This document shows, piece after piece, positions 63,363 to 64,000 of a stretch of 64,000 bases of DNA. Within the stretch, counting starts at the first letter, position 1. Each line of letters opens with the position of its first letter. The notes under the pieces were generated by a model. It was not told the origin of the DNA, ran no database searches, and saw nothing but the letters and a program-made list of their open reading frames with translations. The stretch comes from Eudromia elegans (Eukaryota > Chordata > Aves > Tinamiformes > Tinamidae), in the NCBI GenBank assembly GCA_003342815.1, contig PTEX01000024.1, positions 2,237,159 through 2,301,158 of the forward strand, given 5' to 3'. A program made the position numbers and the translations under genes.

Positions 63363-64000
63363 CCACTTGACCCTTTGAGGATAAGGTTTTCTGAAATCAG
63401 TTCTTCTAGTGGATTCACCTTATTTACTCCTGTGAAAGGCCTCGTTCACTTTGAGGGAAGTTTCATGCATCCTTTTTAAATGATATATTAGACACATAAG
63501 CCAAACTCCATTAGTTGAGGCAGATCCCTCAGTATGGGTGTCGATTGCCGCCGACTTTGAGACAAAGTTTTTGTCTCTGCCATGTAGCAGAATACCTGAA
63601 AATGTCAAATCCTTTTTAGTTCAACCTTGCGAAACCCAAGATGTTTCAGAATTCCCCTTTGGCTTGTTTACAGCTTTGATGGAATAAAAGATTATGTTTT
63701 GTCCTCTCTGTTTCTGTTACAGGAACCCTTAAAACTTCTAGTGCAGAAGTCAGACTGCATTGTGCTCATTGACCTTTCGCTGCGGCATGTCATTTCAGCC
63801 TCTTGTGCAGGGAATTTCTGATTTTTCTATGAAGTCTGGGGACAAAGTTTTCCTTTGAATCGAAGTAGTGACTTCTGATTCCACACAAGTCAGAGTAAGT
63901 TCATAGAAAAGGTCATAGCAATTTTGCTTTCACTTCCCCTTGAAATACTGGCCCTCCGGAGCCAAATGTGGAAGGGAATTCCCACGTGAAGATCTCCGAG

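Larger units (their letters stand above)
53841..64000. other. AT-rich non-coding DNA
   Basis: No gene, RNA or transposon is recognised. Contains the palindromes at 54.5 and 57.6 kb, the A24 and T21 runs, and mildly GC-rich stretches at about 59.9-60.06 and 61.47-61.76 kb whose open frames show no domain. Confidence 0.57.

Noticed and set aside
1..64000. tRNA, rRNA, snRNA, known miRNA or CRISPR array
   Set aside because: Looked for B-box-like motifs, U6 and 7SK starts, several well-known miRNA sequences and regular spaced repeats; none was found by eye.

Overview
This window looks like non-coding DNA from a bird, or less likely a crocodilian or turtle. The clearest clue is one CR1-type (chicken repeat 1) LINE fragment at about 12.47-13.57 kb. 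It carries the family's RT and C-terminal protein signature and its diagnostic 3' end: a small hairpin followed by ATTCTATG-type repeats. The background is AT-rich, with short GC/CpG-rich patches and mononucleotide runs. There are no bacterial gene arrays, Shine-Dalgarno/ORF packing, tRNA or rRNA genes, or CRISPR arrays. A single N at 10588 points to a draft assembly.

I recognise no host protein-coding exon, and the only recognisable coding sequence belongs to the CR1 element. The other open frames are short, overlap on both strands, lack domains I know, and mostly sit in GC-rich patches where stop codons are rarer. The window is probably a gene desert or the inside of a very large intron.

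Layout. 1-3.84 kb: plain AT-rich DNA. 3.84-4.51 kb: a cluster of small tandem duplications, a purine-rich tract and a GC-rich patch. 4.5-12.4 kb: AT-rich DNA with two strong inverted repeats (5056-5188 and 10401-10467), a candidate conserved regulatory block (about 8.56-8.96 kb) and a possible old LTR remnant (about 9.96-10.12 kb). 12.47-13.57 kb: CR1. 13.6-28.6 kb: AT-rich DNA with CpG-rich patches near 16.1-16.5 and 22.8-23.1 kb. 28.6-30.3 kb: the main GC/CpG-rich shoulder, with a CpG-island-like core at 29.93-30.27 kb. 30.4-53.4 kb: AT-rich DNA with an AT minisatellite at 38.4 kb, a MIR-like SINE remnant at 42.7 kb and several enhancer-like blocks. 53.4-53.7 kb: a GC patch holding the second-longest open frame. 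53.7-64 kb: AT-rich DNA with long A and T runs and near-palindromes.

If the window has a function, it is most likely cis-regulatory. Several stretches are dense in homeodomain (TAAT/ATTA), octamer (ATGCAAAT), TGACAG and ATCAAAG motifs. This rests on composition and motifs only; cross-species alignment would decide it. I found no convincing undescribed genetic system.
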